This document shows positions 1 to 9,231 of a stretch of 64,000 bases of DNA, in pieces. The position numbers were made by a program, and so were the translations under genes. The notes under the pieces are model-generated. The model worked only from the letters and a program-made list of their open reading frames with translations, was not told where the DNA came from and made no database searches. Origin of the DNA: Halodesulfovibrio spirochaetisodalis (GTDB lineage Bacteria; Desulfobacterota; Desulfovibrionia; Desulfovibrionales; Desulfovibrionaceae). The first letter of the stretch is position 1, and each line of letters begins with the position of its first letter. The stretch lies in the NCBI RefSeq assembly GCF_001672295.1, contig NZ_JXMS01000015.1, forward strand, positions 19,134-83,133, in the 5' to 3' direction.

Positions 1-102
1 CTACTTACCGGTCATGCTCCGCTGGATACCCACTTTGCCGATAACCTTACAGAACAACTTCTTCTATTAGTTCAGGAAAACCCTGCATGCCGTAAAAAAT
101 GA
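1..102 (+). CDS. C-terminal fragment of an unidentified protein
   Basis: An open frame runs in from the left edge and stops with TGA at 100-102, leaving 33 residues that begin LLTGHAPLDTHF and end NPACRKK. It is followed directly by a hairpin at 103-132, which fits a true gene end. The LLTGH stretch is reminiscent of the beta-4 end of a response-regulator receiver domain, but the piece is too short to assign. It is partial because the window starts inside it. Confidence 0.5.
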   Translation, partial: LLTGHAPLDTHFADNLTEQLLLLVQENPACRKK

Positions 103-132
103 ACACCCGACAATCTGAAAATTATCGGGTGT
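103..132 (+). terminator. Hairpin after the partial gene
   Basis: ACACCCGA (103-110) pairs with TCGGGTGT (125-132) across a 14-nt loop. The following sequence is only weakly T-rich, so termination strength is uncertain. It lies between the partial plus-strand gene and the convergent chemoreceptor gene and could serve either strand. Confidence 0.5.
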
Positions 133-185
133 CCTTGTGTTACTTGCTCAATAGGGAGTACAGCGTCCCAACAAAATAGCCGCTG

Positions 186-2276
186 CTATTGTTGTAACTC
201 ATTTATAATTCTACGCAGATCATTTGTCAGCTTCTCCATGTGACTCATGGTACGGACAGAAGCAGTAGCAGAAGAGGCCATATTTTCTGCTAGCCGGCTT
301 ACTTCCTCGACAGCCTGATTTATCTCTTCACTGGTTGCAGATTGCTGCTCTGAAGCTGTCGCAATTGTACGCGCCATGTCTGCAGAGCCTTCAATCAAAT
401 TCATCATTGAATCCAGAACGGTTCCTGCATCGCTTGCCAACGCTGTACTGCGATCAACAGCTTCCGTCGCTTGATCCATAGCCTCAATATTGTCACGAGT
501 ACCATTTTGAATTGCGCTGACAGCATCTCCAACTTCATTTGTTGCCTGCATTGTTTTTTCAGCAAGTTTACGGACTTCATCAGCAACCACAGCAAACCCT
601 CTACCTGCATCACCTGCACGGGCTGCTTCAATGGCAGCATTTAATGCAAGTAGGTTTGTCTGATCAGCAATATCTGTAATAACTGTCATTATTTTCCCAA
701 TGCCGACAGCCTGCTCACCAAGAGTGCCCAAACGCGATTTCATAACAGCTGAACGCTCTGCAACATCATTAATTGCCGAGATTACATTCTTCACTGTTTC
801 AGAACCTTTCTCTGCTTGTTCTCTTGCATTATCAGAGTGTGTGGCAGCATCAGAGGCACTACGGGCGACCTCAACAACTGCTACATTCATTTCTTCCATT
901 GCAGTAGCAGTTTCACCAGTTCTTGCTGCCTGATTTTCTGTTCCAATACGCGTTTGATCTATCTGCTCAGCTAATTCACTTGATGCAGCTGAAACGCCAG
1001 CAACAACTGCTTCAAGCTGTTGTGCGGCCTGCATAATTCCTTCACGGCGAGCAATCTCTGTTTCACGCTGTGCTTTCTCAACAGCCTCAAGCGCCTCAGT
1101 TGCTCTGCTAGTCTGCTCTTCTGCTTCTCTTGATTTTTGTTCCGCCATTTCAAGAGCTTCTACCAAACTCATTACCATAGCACGCAAGGCAGTGTTTAAC
1201 TCAAGCAATTCACCACTAAATAACTCAGTTGAAGGCGGGTTGCCATATTCACCGTTCTTGATAGCGTTAGCTCTCTGCACCATTACATTTAACGGAGCTA
1301 CAATTGATCGTGCCAATAAGTAGCCAAGTAGCCCAAGAATTATTGTGATTATGGAGCCGACAATACATATTGACTGAGCAGTCTGGTCGGCACTTTCAAG
1401 AACTTCACCCATATCTTTTAAGATAATAAGCTTATATTTAAACGCCTTAATATTATGAACATATGCCAACTTCGAGACATCGCCAATCGTCACTTCATAG
1501 ATTCCATCTCCTTTATCAGAAAGAGAATCAAGGCCTGCGACAGAAGTATTTCCTAACCGCTTCATGGTAATGTCTTTATTCCCTGGATACGCCAGAATAG
1601 TCCCATTTTGTTCAAGTAAGGCAACACGCCCTGTGCGTCCCAGCTTAATAGTATCCATCACATCCACTAGCATAGATAACTCAAGATCAATAGCTGCCAC
1701 ACCTATTGCTTTGCCAGAATCATCCAGTACTTTGGCTATTGCACTGGCTACGGGATACCCTAATGTACTCATATAAGCACTTGAAACAGATGCTGGCGCT
1801 GTTTCTGCCAGTGCTTCCATCATCCAAGGACGCTTTCGAGGGTCATAGCCTGCTCCGACTCGATCGTCCGGTTCTTGAATATACCCTCCATCTGCCATCC
1901 CTAAAAAAACAATGCCATAGCTGGAGTGCGTTTTACGAATATTACTAAAAAGGGAACTAATCTTTTTTTGGTCAGGGTTAGTTGCTTCCTGTGAACTCGC
2001 ACTATCTTCTTTTGCATTATAAAATGTTTGTAACTTCCCAATGGCTTGCTTCACCAATGGTGTCTTTGCTAATTGCTCTGCATCACTCTGCGTAGACTTC
2101 ATAAACAAAGAAACATAGTTATCTACAAGCTGAGCGCTTTGCTCAGCTTCTTTTGTAAAATCTTCACGAGCTTTTTCATAAAGCAGCGTATACGACATTA
2201 TAGAAACCACCACGACCGATATCAAACACGAGACTATCAAGGCCGCAGTTACTTTGGCTCGAATTGTTCCAAGCAT
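186..2276 (-). CDS. Methyl-accepting chemotaxis protein with Cache sensor
   Basis: This is a transmembrane chemoreceptor of about 696 aa. An N-terminal membrane helix (about residues 5-30) is followed by a large periplasmic dCache-type domain containing the DPRKRPWM signature. A second membrane helix, a HAMP region and a cytoplasmic coiled-coil signalling domain follow. The conserved hairpin tip ([19 protein letters not shown]) that contacts CheA/CheW is intact. The start at 2276 is chosen because GGAGGAG lies just upstream of it; an upstream in-frame ATG at 2300 has no such site. The C-terminus lacks a CheR-tethering NWETF-like pentapeptide. It resembles the receptor at 34501-36594. The ligand is unknown, and its position beside the kinase/TRAP genes makes a shared ligand possible but unproven. 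Confidence 0.95.
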   Translation of the reverse strand: MLGTIRAKVTAALIVSCLISVVVVSIMSYTLLYEKAREDFTKEAEQSAQLVDNYVSLFMKSTQSDAEQLAKTPLVKQAIGKLQTFYNAKEDSASSQEATNPDQKKISSLFSNIRKTHSSYGIVFLGMADGGYIQEPDDRVGAGYDPRKRPWMMEALAETAPASVSSAYMSTLGYPVASAIAKVLDDSGKAIGVAAIDLELSMLVDVMDTIKLGRTGRVALLEQNGTILAYPGNKDITMKRLGNTSVAGLDSLSDKGDGIYEVTIGDVSKLAYVHNIKAFKYKLIILKDMGEVLESADQTAQSICIVGSIITIILGLLGYLLARSIVAPLNVMVQRANAIKNGEYGNPPSTELFSGELLELNTALRAMVMSLVEALEMAEQKSREAEEQTSRATEALEAVEKAQRETEIARREGIMQAAQQLEAVVAGVSAASSELAEQIDQTRIGTENQAARTGETATAMEEMNVAVVEVARSASDAATHSDNAREQAEKGSETVKNVISAINDVAERSAVMKSRLGTLGEQAVGIGKIMTVITDIADQTNLLALNAAIEAARAGDAGRGFAVVADEVRKLAEKTMQATNEVGDAVSAIQNGTRDNIEAMDQATEAVDRSTALASDAGTVLDSMMNLIEGSADMARTIATASEQQSATSEEINQAVEEVSRLAENMASSATASVRTMSHMEKLTNDLRRIINELQQ

Positions 2277-2637
2277 TTGTGACTCCTCCAAGTTTACCAC
2301 ACCTAGTCACCGGACTTCCAATCTGAATATATGTGAGCAGTACACATACTCAGCAATACTTAGCCCTATACACTCTAACAAACTACGTAAGGATACTTAG
2401 GTGCCAGCTGAAGCATCCTCTTTCTGCGCTAATAAACACTCACTTGCTCTCTTGAGCGTATCTTTCTGAGTCACCTCCCAGTTAGATTATGGTACATCCG
2501 CTGACTGTGCACTTCAGTTGTGTACAGTGTTTACTTATCGGTAAGATAATGAAAATTAATACATTTTTCTTTGAATCGTTTTTTATCATGTCGACTTACA
2601 ATAAAAAAACATTTACGCATCACTCTTGTGAACAAAA

Positions 2638-2667
2638 AAAGACCCCCCGACAGGCCGGAAGGTCTTT
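2638..2667 (-). terminator. Terminator of the kinase-regulator operon
   Basis: AAAGACC (2638-2644) and GGTCTTT (2661-2667) form a stem. On the minus strand the stem is followed by a run of T (plus-strand AAAAAAA just left of 2638). It lies 45 bases beyond the stop of the response regulator at 2712 and fits intrinsic termination of that operon. The rest of 2277-2711 shows no gene; it must hold the promoter of the chemoreceptor. Confidence 0.75.
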
Positions 2668-2711
2668 ATTAATCATAACATTTCAAGGAGATTGAACGTT
2701 AGCTTACGTTG

Positions 2712-4496
2712 CTATTCCTGATCAATTTCATATTGCTTCATCTTACGGAACAACGTGCGCCTATCGACTTGCAAAGTTCGCGCTGTATGAGAACGATGCC
2801 AGTCATTAGCCTTTAGAATGTCCACAATGTACTGACGCTCAAAGCGGGACATCGCAGTTTCAAGTGGTTCCTGAAGTACCTGCATTCCTCCCCTGTCACT
2901 TCTTGTAATAATCCGTTCTCCACCAAGTGACAGGGTTCCTAAATTCAAATATTGATGCAGTGCATTCTGCATCTCCCTTATGTTACCTGGCCAATCATAT
3001 GCCATAAAAGCATTCAACACTTCTGTTGTAATTGGCGGTCGATTGTCCTGATCCGGCAACACTCTCAGGAAGTGATCGATAAGTAATGGAATATCCTCTT
3101 TGCGTTCACGCAATGGGGGAATATAAATCGGCACAACATGAATGCGGTAATAGAAGTCGCTTCGCATTTGCCCTTGCTGTACCAATTCCATCAAATCTCT
3201 GTTTGTTGCCGCGACAATTCTGGGGCGTGAATGAACCAACTCAGTCCCCCCAACAGGGGTAAAGCCACCGCCCTCGATCGCACGTAATAATTTGATCTGT
3301 CCGATCAAGCTGATCTCACCCAGTTCATCAAGAAAGAGCGTACCATTATCAGCCTGTTCCAAATATCCTTTTCGATTCGCGACTGCTCCGGTAAACGCAC
3401 CTTTTTTGTGTCCAAAAAATTCGCTTTCAAAAAGCTGTTCAGGGATAGCCCCACAGTTTACCGGAACATAATTGCGCTCAAACCGTGAACTATTGTCGTG
3501 TACAGCTCGCGATACAAGTTCTTTACCTGTACCGGACTCACCATAAACAATCACGTTGTCATCGGTTGCGCCAGCTTTGAGAATCATTTCATAAATATTC
3601 TGCATCGGCTCTGAATCACCGACAATGTTCCCAAAATAATGTGCCTTCATCTTGCTTTTCAACAGACGGTTCTCTTCACAGATCCCCAATTCCTGCATCT
3701 TGCTTTCAGTCACATCTGAAATAAATCCCTCTATAGCAAACGGAATCCCGTCATCATCATATAAACCGACCGCCTGCTCTCTAACCCAGCGCGCATCACC
3801 AGATTCAGTCTGGATACGATACACATGCTCAAACCGCAGACGCGCTGCAAGAGAAGCCTGCAACCGCTCTGTCAATTCGGCTCTGTCTTCCTCCACAACT
3901 ATTGACAGAAAAGGCTCCATTCCGCCTTCTGTAAAATGCGTATGAGGAAAACCGGTCAATTCGTAAGTTCCGACACTCATAAATTGCATTGTTCGTTGCG
4001 GATCCACATCGCTTCTGTACGCAATGCCCGGCAGGTTATCCATCAGCGTATTCAACTGACGCTTATTTTCGCTCAACTCCTGCTTTACGAGCACATTCTT
4101 CTCTTCAAGACGCTCACGCATCCCTTTGAGCAACAGATGCGTATGAACCCTTGCAACTACTTCCGCCTGATGAAACGGCTTCGTAACGTAGTCTACGCCC
4201 CCGACGCTGAACGCTCTGGTTTTATGCTCGGGATCCTGCATGCTTGAAATAAATATGACAGGGATAGAACGAGTTGAATCCTGTTGCTGCAACTCTTCAC
4301 AGACAGTAAATCCGTCCATATCAGGCAGAACAATATCAAGCAAAATGAGATCAGGACGCTGCACCACAGCGTGTTCCAATGCTTTTTCACCGGTCTTTGC
4401 CACAACAAGGGCATATTCTTCTTGCAGATTATCAACGAGAATGCGGAGGTTTACCGGATTATCGTCAACTACCAGAATTAATGGTTTTTTTCTCAC
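2712..4496 (-). CDS. Sigma54-dependent response regulator (receiver-PAS-AAA+-Fis)
   Basis: This 594-aa activator has an N-terminal receiver domain (about 1-120) with likely phospho-Asp D54 in LLDIVLPDMDG. A PAS domain follows (about 150-270), then an AAA+ module (about 288-520) with Walker A GESGTGKE and the sigma54-contacting GAFTGA loop at about 366-371. A Fis-type helix-turn-helix lies at the extreme C-terminus (ARTLQVDRRTLFRKM). All parts needed for an NtrC-like enhancer-binding activator are present. The gene starts 17 bases after the hybrid kinase and is surely co-transcribed with it. Inference: it activates the divergent TRAP operon, whose upstream region has a -24/-12 promoter and repeated inverted repeats, and possibly the sigma54 promoter of the BMC amidohydrolase-like gene. 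Confidence 0.93.
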   Translation of the reverse strand: MRKKPLILVVDDNPVNLRILVDNLQEEYALVVAKTGEKALEHAVVQRPDLILLDIVLPDMDGFTVCEELQQQDSTRSIPVIFISSMQDPEHKTRAFSVGGVDYVTKPFHQAEVVARVHTHLLLKGMRERLEEKNVLVKQELSENKRQLNTLMDNLPGIAYRSDVDPQRTMQFMSVGTYELTGFPHTHFTEGGMEPFLSIVVEEDRAELTERLQASLAARLRFEHVYRIQTESGDARWVREQAVGLYDDDGIPFAIEGFISDVTESKMQELGICEENRLLKSKMKAHYFGNIVGDSEPMQNIYEMILKAGATDDNVIVYGESGTGKELVSRAVHDNSSRFERNYVPVNCGAIPEQLFESEFFGHKKGAFTGAVANRKGYLEQADNGTLFLDELGEISLIGQIKLLRAIEGGGFTPVGGTELVHSRPRIVAATNRDLMELVQQGQMRSDFYYRIHVVPIYIPPLRERKEDIPLLIDHFLRVLPDQDNRPPITTEVLNAFMAYDWPGNIREMQNALHQYLNLGTLSLGGERIITRSDRGGMQVLQEPLETAMSRFERQYIVDILKANDWHRSHTARTLQVDRRTLFRKMKQYEIDQE

Positions 4497-4513
4497 AGTG
4501 TGTCTCCCCTTGC

Positions 4514-7500
4514 CTATACTTCTGCAAAGCCGGAAATCTGCTCACAAGCCAACAGATGCTCCCGCGCCTTTTCGTAATCGTATTGAAATACGAAAGATTC
4601 AAGTGTGGCAGACACAGTCTGCGGTAAAAAAACAGCAGCTTTTGGTAACAACTCTTCAATTGTCACAGGGTCTGCGGCTTCCAAAGCTGAAGCTAATTTT
4701 TGTGCTACAGAAAACTCTTCGTCTGTCAGCGGCTGAGCAGCAGAAAGACTCTCCAGCTCTTTCACAGGTTCTACCTGCACAACTCCTTCCTCCAGCAGCG
4801 GAGTTAATTCCCGCTCAAGAGAAAGAATAAGATCGTCAACACCGAGCGGAGTGCTTTCCCCGTTCACAACCCGCTCTGCACGCATTTCAATCTGCTTTGC
4901 AATGGCCCCCCCCTGCGCTGCACCAATGTTTGAAGCTGCACCAGAAATCGTATGCGCGATTTTCATCACTTGCTCATACTCATGATTAACCCTTGCCTTA
5001 CGCAGCTTATCGATAACATCAGCATGCTCTTGCGCGAACAGTCTTAAAAGCTGATCAAAAGAATCCTGAGTAACACCAAGACGTTTTGCCACCTCTCCGC
5101 ATATACCATACGGCACGACCAATGACTGAGCTTCCTCTGCATAATCACGCACTGGTTGTTCCATAGCTTCCTCTGAATTCAATGCACTTGCGATAGTTGA
5201 ATATAACGAATCTTTACCGAATGGTTTTGACAGGTAATACTCCATACCCGCTTCCTGAGCCCTCTGCCTGCTTCCTTTAATGGCATGTGCCGTCAACGCA
5301 ATCATAGGCGGTGCTGCCACACCCTGTTCCTTTGTAATGATTGAAGCTGCTTCGTACCCATCCATTTCCGGCATTTGAATATCCATGAGCACCACGTCGT
5401 ACGTAATTTTACGGACAGCTTCCACGGCTTCACGACCGTTGGTTACAAATGTCAGCAAGCCACCAGTCGGCTCGAGTAGCATGGTTACAATCTCACGGTT
5501 TGTCTGCGTATCCTCAGCAATAAGAATGCGTTTTCCCTCAAAAAGATCTTCTTCAGGAATCCCCATTGCCGGCATGTCTGTATCGGCAAGTACAGCACCT
5601 TCTGCACCAAGCATTGAGCATAGTGAACTCAACAAAGTACGCATGGTCAGAATGTCGGTTGCCAAATAAACATGCTCCGGAAGCTTTGAGCTGGAAAGAA
5701 CAAGCTTACCATGCTTTGCTGCCATAACGAGAACAGGTATCGGCTCACCATCAGCAGTAAAATTAAATAGCCGTTCCGGTCGCTCCGCCAGCGGAATATT
5801 ATGTCCGATACAGATAACGTCAGGATGCACAACACCGGACTCAAGCTTAAGCACTGCATCATCCACACCGTAGGCAATGGTCGACATCATATCTATCGCA
5901 TTGAAGTGAGAACGGATAACACTGCCCGACTGTTCTGACTTTGTCACAATCAGGGCAGATATGTTCGCCAGCTCCTCTGGAAGTTCCCATACGTCACAGC
6001 ATGATGCTTCAAGCTCAAACGGAACAGAGAAAGCAAAAAGACTTCCTACTCCCTGTTCAGATTCAGCCCAAATTTCGCCGCCCATGTGCTCTACAAGCTG
6101 TTTACAGATACTCAGCCCCAAACCAGTACCGCCATAACTACGCAATTCCGGTGCACTCAATTGCTGGAACGGAATAAACAACTGTTCCATGGAACCGGAT
6201 GGAACCCCGATACCAGAATCCTGTACAAAACACTGAAGCAGAATATTGTTGTCTGATATTTGATGAAACCTGAATGACAACGAGATGGTGCCACCAGGAG
6301 GCGTAAATTTAAGGGCATTACTGGTAAGGTTCAACATAACCTGCTGTAATTTACCAGAATCGCCACACAGCCTTGTCGGAACAGTGGAAGGAAGATCCAC
6401 AATAAATTCAAGATCTTTCGCAGCGGCTCTTCCAAGGACAAGGTTGCAGACTCGCTGCACAGTGCTATCAAGATGAAACGGCATATTCTCAACAGCTACG
6501 TGTCCTGCTTCAATTTTGGAAAAGTCCAGAAGCTCATTGATGATATCAAGCAGCGTAAAAGATGAATCCAGAATGCTACGTAAATACTTTCGTACAGGCG
6601 GTGATGCCTCAAGCATCCGTACTTGTTCTGCAAAGGATATAATACCGTGAAGCGGGGTTCTGATTTCATGACTGATACTGGCAAGAAACTGACTTTTTGC
6701 TTGAGTTGCAGCGTCTGCAGCCTCTTTGGAACGCTGCAGTTCTTTGTTCATCTCTCTCAAATCACGGGTACGTTCTTCAACGCGTGATTCCAGCTCAAGG
6801 TTCGCTCTGCTCAACATTTCTTCATACTGAACACGGGTAGTTACATTTCGTACAGACCCTACAAACTCTGCAGGCTTGCCGTCTGCATCAAATAGCATTT
6901 TACCGGTGACAGAACAGTGCATTGCTTGCTCGCCAGAACCAAACACAAATGCAAAGTCTTCCAGCTTCCCGCGCCTGCGAAGCTCTTTCCTCAGCTTGCG
7001 AACAACCTTGGGAGCCATAAAGTCATGGATAGTTGCATTTTGAGCAGCCTCTGGCGTCCACCCGAAGACCTGCTGAATCGAAGGACTTACCTCTCGAATT
7101 CTGCCGTCGGGCAGAGCTTGAAAATATACGTCCTGAATATTCTCAAATATTCGCCGATACCTGTCCTCACTATTTCGGAGGGCAGCCTCGACTGAATCTC
7201 GTTTTTCCAGCTCTGCGTTAAGTTCGCTGGTTTTTTTATCTACAAGCTTTTTAAGAGAAAGGTTCCACAAAACAATTATGCATGTTGCACCAATAAGGAA
7301 TGTGAAACACATAAGGATAAGAACAATAGCTCGCGTTGAAACAGGATCAACCTCTTCCATGCGTACCCATTTACCGACAATGGCACTATGCTCTTCTGAA
7401 GTGATATTATGCAGTGCTTTGTTGAGAATACTTTGCAGTATCGGCAAATCTTTACTTATACCAATAGAAAGGCTCGCTGTCAGTCCGACAACACCCCCTA

Positions 7501-8203
7501 CCTGCAAATCAAGAACACCGCTTTTTTTAATCTGATGTGTAATACTGAACTGATAGTCTACCAATGCGTCCGACTGCCCGAAAGCTACTCGCTGCAAACC
7601 TTCCGCACTGTTTTCGACCACATCAATAATGATATCCTTATAATAATCTTCAAGATAGTCATGCCACGCATAACGACGGACAACAGCAACATGTTTGCCA
7701 CTCAAGTCATCCAGAGTAAGATCCTTCCAATCTCCCTTGCGGACTACGATAATGCCCGGCATCTTAATAAACGGCGCACTGAAGTTGAGGAAATTATCAC
7801 GACTCGGGGTACGCATCAGTGCAGCAATCATATCGAGCTTGCCATCACGCATATTCTGCATAACCTGCGTCCATTCACCAACTGCGGAGATTTCAAACTT
7901 CAATCCTGTCAGCTTTTCCAGAATGCGCAGATAGTCACTGGTCATGCCTACATGCTTTCCATCCTCATTTTTTGCTTCAATAGGAAAAAAGTTATTATCA
8001 ATGCCGACACGGACTGTTCCATGCTTGGAGAGCCAATCACGTTCTTCAGGTGAAAAATTCGCCCAGACAAACTCTTTGTTTTCAATCAACCGCTCAACAG
8101 TATTATCACGGGAATCCAAAGAAGAAAGAACGGTCTTGTAAATTGCTCCCATTCCCAGAAGCAACATACCGCACACAAGGAGAGTCAACATTTTCAGGCG
8201 CAT
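4514..8203 (-). CDS. Hybrid histidine kinase with periplasmic solute-binding sensor
   Basis: This is an unusually complete 1229-aa phosphorelay protein. In order it has an N-terminal membrane helix (about 5-25), a periplasmic SBP_bac_3-type domain (about 60-282), a second membrane helix (about 291-315), PAS (about 345-460), HisKA with phospho-His H512 in SHEIRTP, and HATPase_c (N box near 629, GTGLGLSI near 692). A divergent receiver-like segment without a convincing phospho-acceptor follows (about 747-865), then a true receiver with D941 and an HPt domain with H1084 (KIAHTISGAA). CAGGAGT upstream supports the start. Phosphate could flow H512 to D941 to H1084 to the partner regulator at 2712-4496. 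The external binding domain probably senses a small amphipathic solute. The divergent TRAP operon suggests that solute is the TRAP substrate (inference). Confidence 0.95.
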   Translation of the reverse strand: MRLKMLTLLVCGMLLLGMGAIYKTVLSSLDSRDNTVERLIENKEFVWANFSPEERDWLSKHGTVRVGIDNNFFPIEAKNEDGKHVGMTSDYLRILEKLTGLKFEISAVGEWTQVMQNMRDGKLDMIAALMRTPSRDNFLNFSAPFIKMPGIIVVRKGDWKDLTLDDLSGKHVAVVRRYAWHDYLEDYYKDIIIDVVENSAEGLQRVAFGQSDALVDYQFSITHQIKKSGVLDLQVGGVVGLTASLSIGISKDLPILQSILNKALHNITSEEHSAIVGKWVRMEEVDPVSTRAIVLILMCFTFLIGATCIIVLWNLSLKKLVDKKTSELNAELEKRDSVEAALRNSEDRYRRIFENIQDVYFQALPDGRIREVSPSIQQVFGWTPEAAQNATIHDFMAPKVVRKLRKELRRRGKLEDFAFVFGSGEQAMHCSVTGKMLFDADGKPAEFVGSVRNVTTRVQYEEMLSRANLELESRVEERTRDLREMNKELQRSKEAADAATQAKSQFLASISHEIRTPLHGIISFAEQVRMLEASPPVRKYLRSILDSSFTLLDIINELLDFSKIEAGHVAVENMPFHLDSTVQRVCNLVLGRAAAKDLEFIVDLPSTVPTRLCGDSGKLQQVMLNLTSNALKFTPPGGTISLSFRFHQISDNNILLQCFVQDSGIGVPSGSMEQLFIPFQQLSAPELRSYGGTGLGLSICKQLVEHMGGEIWAESEQGVGSLFAFSVPFELEASCCDVWELPEELANISALIVTKSEQSGSVIRSHFNAIDMMSTIAYGVDDAVLKLESGVVHPDVICIGHNIPLAERPERLFNFTADGEPIPVLVMAAKHGKLVLSSSKLPEHVYLATDILTMRTLLSSLCSMLGAEGAVLADTDMPAMGIPEEDLFEGKRILIAEDTQTNREIVTMLLEPTGGLLTFVTNGREAVEAVRKITYDVVLMDIQMPEMDGYEAASIITKEQGVAAPPMIALTAHAIKGSRQRAQEAGMEYYLSKPFGKDSLYSTIASALNSEEAMEQPVRDYAEEAQSLVVPYGICGEVAKRLGVTQDSFDQLLRLFAQEHADVIDKLRKARVNHEYEQVMKIAHTISGAASNIGAAQGGAIAKQIEMRAERVVNGESTPLGVDDLILSLERELTPLLEEGVVQVEPVKELESLSAAQPLTDEEFSVAQKLASALEAADPVTIEELLPKAAVFLPQTVSATLESFVFQYDYEKAREHLLACEQISGFAEV

Positions 8204-8623
8204 TCATCTTACTCCTGAAACCATGCGGAGAATAATCCGCTCAGTTTACCTAATAGATACTTATCCATTGCCGCTCTGCACTGCCAATGCAAACCAACAC
8301 TTCCTGACAACTGCCCTACATTATATATAGGGACAGACTAAAAGCTGATTACGTTGCGCTGTAAACATTGCCCTCAGTCCACGTATTCCGTGCCATAAGC
8401 CTTGCAACATCCGTTCTCAACAGCTTGTTATCTACGGCACAAGCAGCCGCGAATATACAATTTATAACAGCTCACCACATACATCATACTCAAATTACAT
8501 CAGAATATATTCTTCAAGGGCACAATAGGGCGTTGCTGTATTATTTTTATACGGATTACTTGAGACAGTAATGTCCGAAATTGATCACCTCTAAGCTGCG
8601 TCAGAGCTTACAGAATTCAAAAC

Positions 8624-8639
8624 GGGTCAATTATGACCC
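8624..8639. promoter_or_regulatory. 16-bp palindrome upstream of the kinase and TRAP genes
   Basis: GGGTCA-ATTA-TGACCC is a perfect 6-4-6 inverted repeat in the 1-kb divergent intergenic region. It is about 420 bases from the kinase start and 350 bases before the likely TRAP promoter. It is operator-like; the regulator is unknown. Confidence 0.4.
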
Positions 8640-8748
8640 AAAAAAGATCGAAATTGACCTTATCACAACTAAAATTTGAGTCAAAACTGCAAGTTTATGT
8701 TGCACATTCGCACCATCATACATCACCCGCTGCAGCCATCTGTTTTTT

Positions 8749-8764
8749 GGGACTATTTTGTCCC
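8749..8764 (+). promoter_or_regulatory. Candidate enhancer site 1 (GGGAC-N6-GTCCC)
   Basis: This is a perfect inverted repeat, GGGAC at 8749-8753 and GTCCC at 8760-8764 with a 6-bp spacer. It is the most distal of three like sites upstream of the TRAP sigma54 promoter. Confidence 0.6.
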
Positions 8765-8810
8765 GTCAACCAAACCCCTTTTCGCGCATTTTTTCACAAA
8801 CACCTACTAT

Positions 8811-8826
8811 GGGACAAATTAGTCTC
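8811..8826 (+). promoter_or_regulatory. Candidate enhancer site 2 (GGGAC-N6-GTCTC)
   Basis: GGGAC at 8811-8815 and GTCTC at 8822-8826 have the same 6-bp spacer as site 1. Its centre lies 62 bp from site 1, close to six DNA turns. Confidence 0.6.
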
Positions 8827-8875
8827 AATATTATTTCTTTTATTTTTAGCATGTTATGAAAAAAGAATAAAAAAA

Positions 8876-8891
8876 GAGACATACTTGTCTC
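8876..8891 (+). promoter_or_regulatory. Candidate enhancer site 3 (GAGAC-N6-GTCTC)
   Basis: This is a perfect inverted repeat, GAGAC at 8876-8880 and GTCTC at 8887-8891. Its centre lies 65 bp from site 2 and about 110 bp upstream of the -24 element, a normal position for NtrC-type binding sites. Confidence 0.6.
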
Positions 8892-8936
8892 ACTTTTTTC
8901 CAATCTATTTCTAACATCCTGACCATGCCTTCAGGT

Positions 8937-8972
8937 AATTTGTTAACTATATCTGAACGATACTAACAAATT
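8937..8972. promoter_or_regulatory. 9-bp inverted repeat between enhancer sites and promoter
   Basis: AATTTGTTA (8937-8945) and TAACAAATT (8964-8972) are perfect inverse copies separated by 18 bases, ending 20 bases before the -24 element. They could bind a repressor or a DNA-bending protein; no function is established. Confidence 0.35.
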
Positions 8973-8991
8973 TTCTTACATGTGCACTTTT

Positions 8992-9007
8992 TGGTCTCTT
9001 CTTTGCT
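8992..9007 (+). promoter_or_regulatory. Sigma54 (-24/-12) promoter of the TRAP operon
   Basis: TTGG-N8-TTGCT: GG lies at 8993-8994 and TTGC at 9003-9006, with the exact spacing of the sigma54 consensus. The CAC of the ideal -24 box is not matched. Transcription would start near 9018, giving a leader of about 210 nt before dctP. The adjacent GAFTGA-type activator and the three upstream inverted repeats support the call. Confidence 0.65.
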
Positions 9008-9035
9008 CTATACCCACCATATGGTTTATGCCCTC

Positions 9036-9082
9036 GGGAAACGGCATGACCTGTCCCACCAGTTAAAGACATGTCGTTTCCC
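9036..9082 (+). promoter_or_regulatory. Leader hairpin in the TRAP mRNA
   Basis: GGGAAACGGCATG (9036-9048) and CATGTCGTTTCCC (9070-9082) can form a 13-bp stem with one G-T mismatch and a 21-nt loop. It lies inside the predicted 5' leader, between the sigma54 promoter and the dctP ribosome-binding site at about 9222-9229. No T-run follows, so it is not a simple terminator. mRNA stability or regulation is possible. Confidence 0.45.
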
Positions 9083-9231
9083 TCCGGACAATAAATTTCT
9101 TCAGCATAAGAAATACTACCCCTAACAACTTTCGGCCAGTTGCAGGGGTGAATAACAACCTTATTCCATACAGGCAGTTACACGCTCTACTTAGAGTCGT
9201 ATCTAAATATGGAATACATTCAGGAGGAAGT

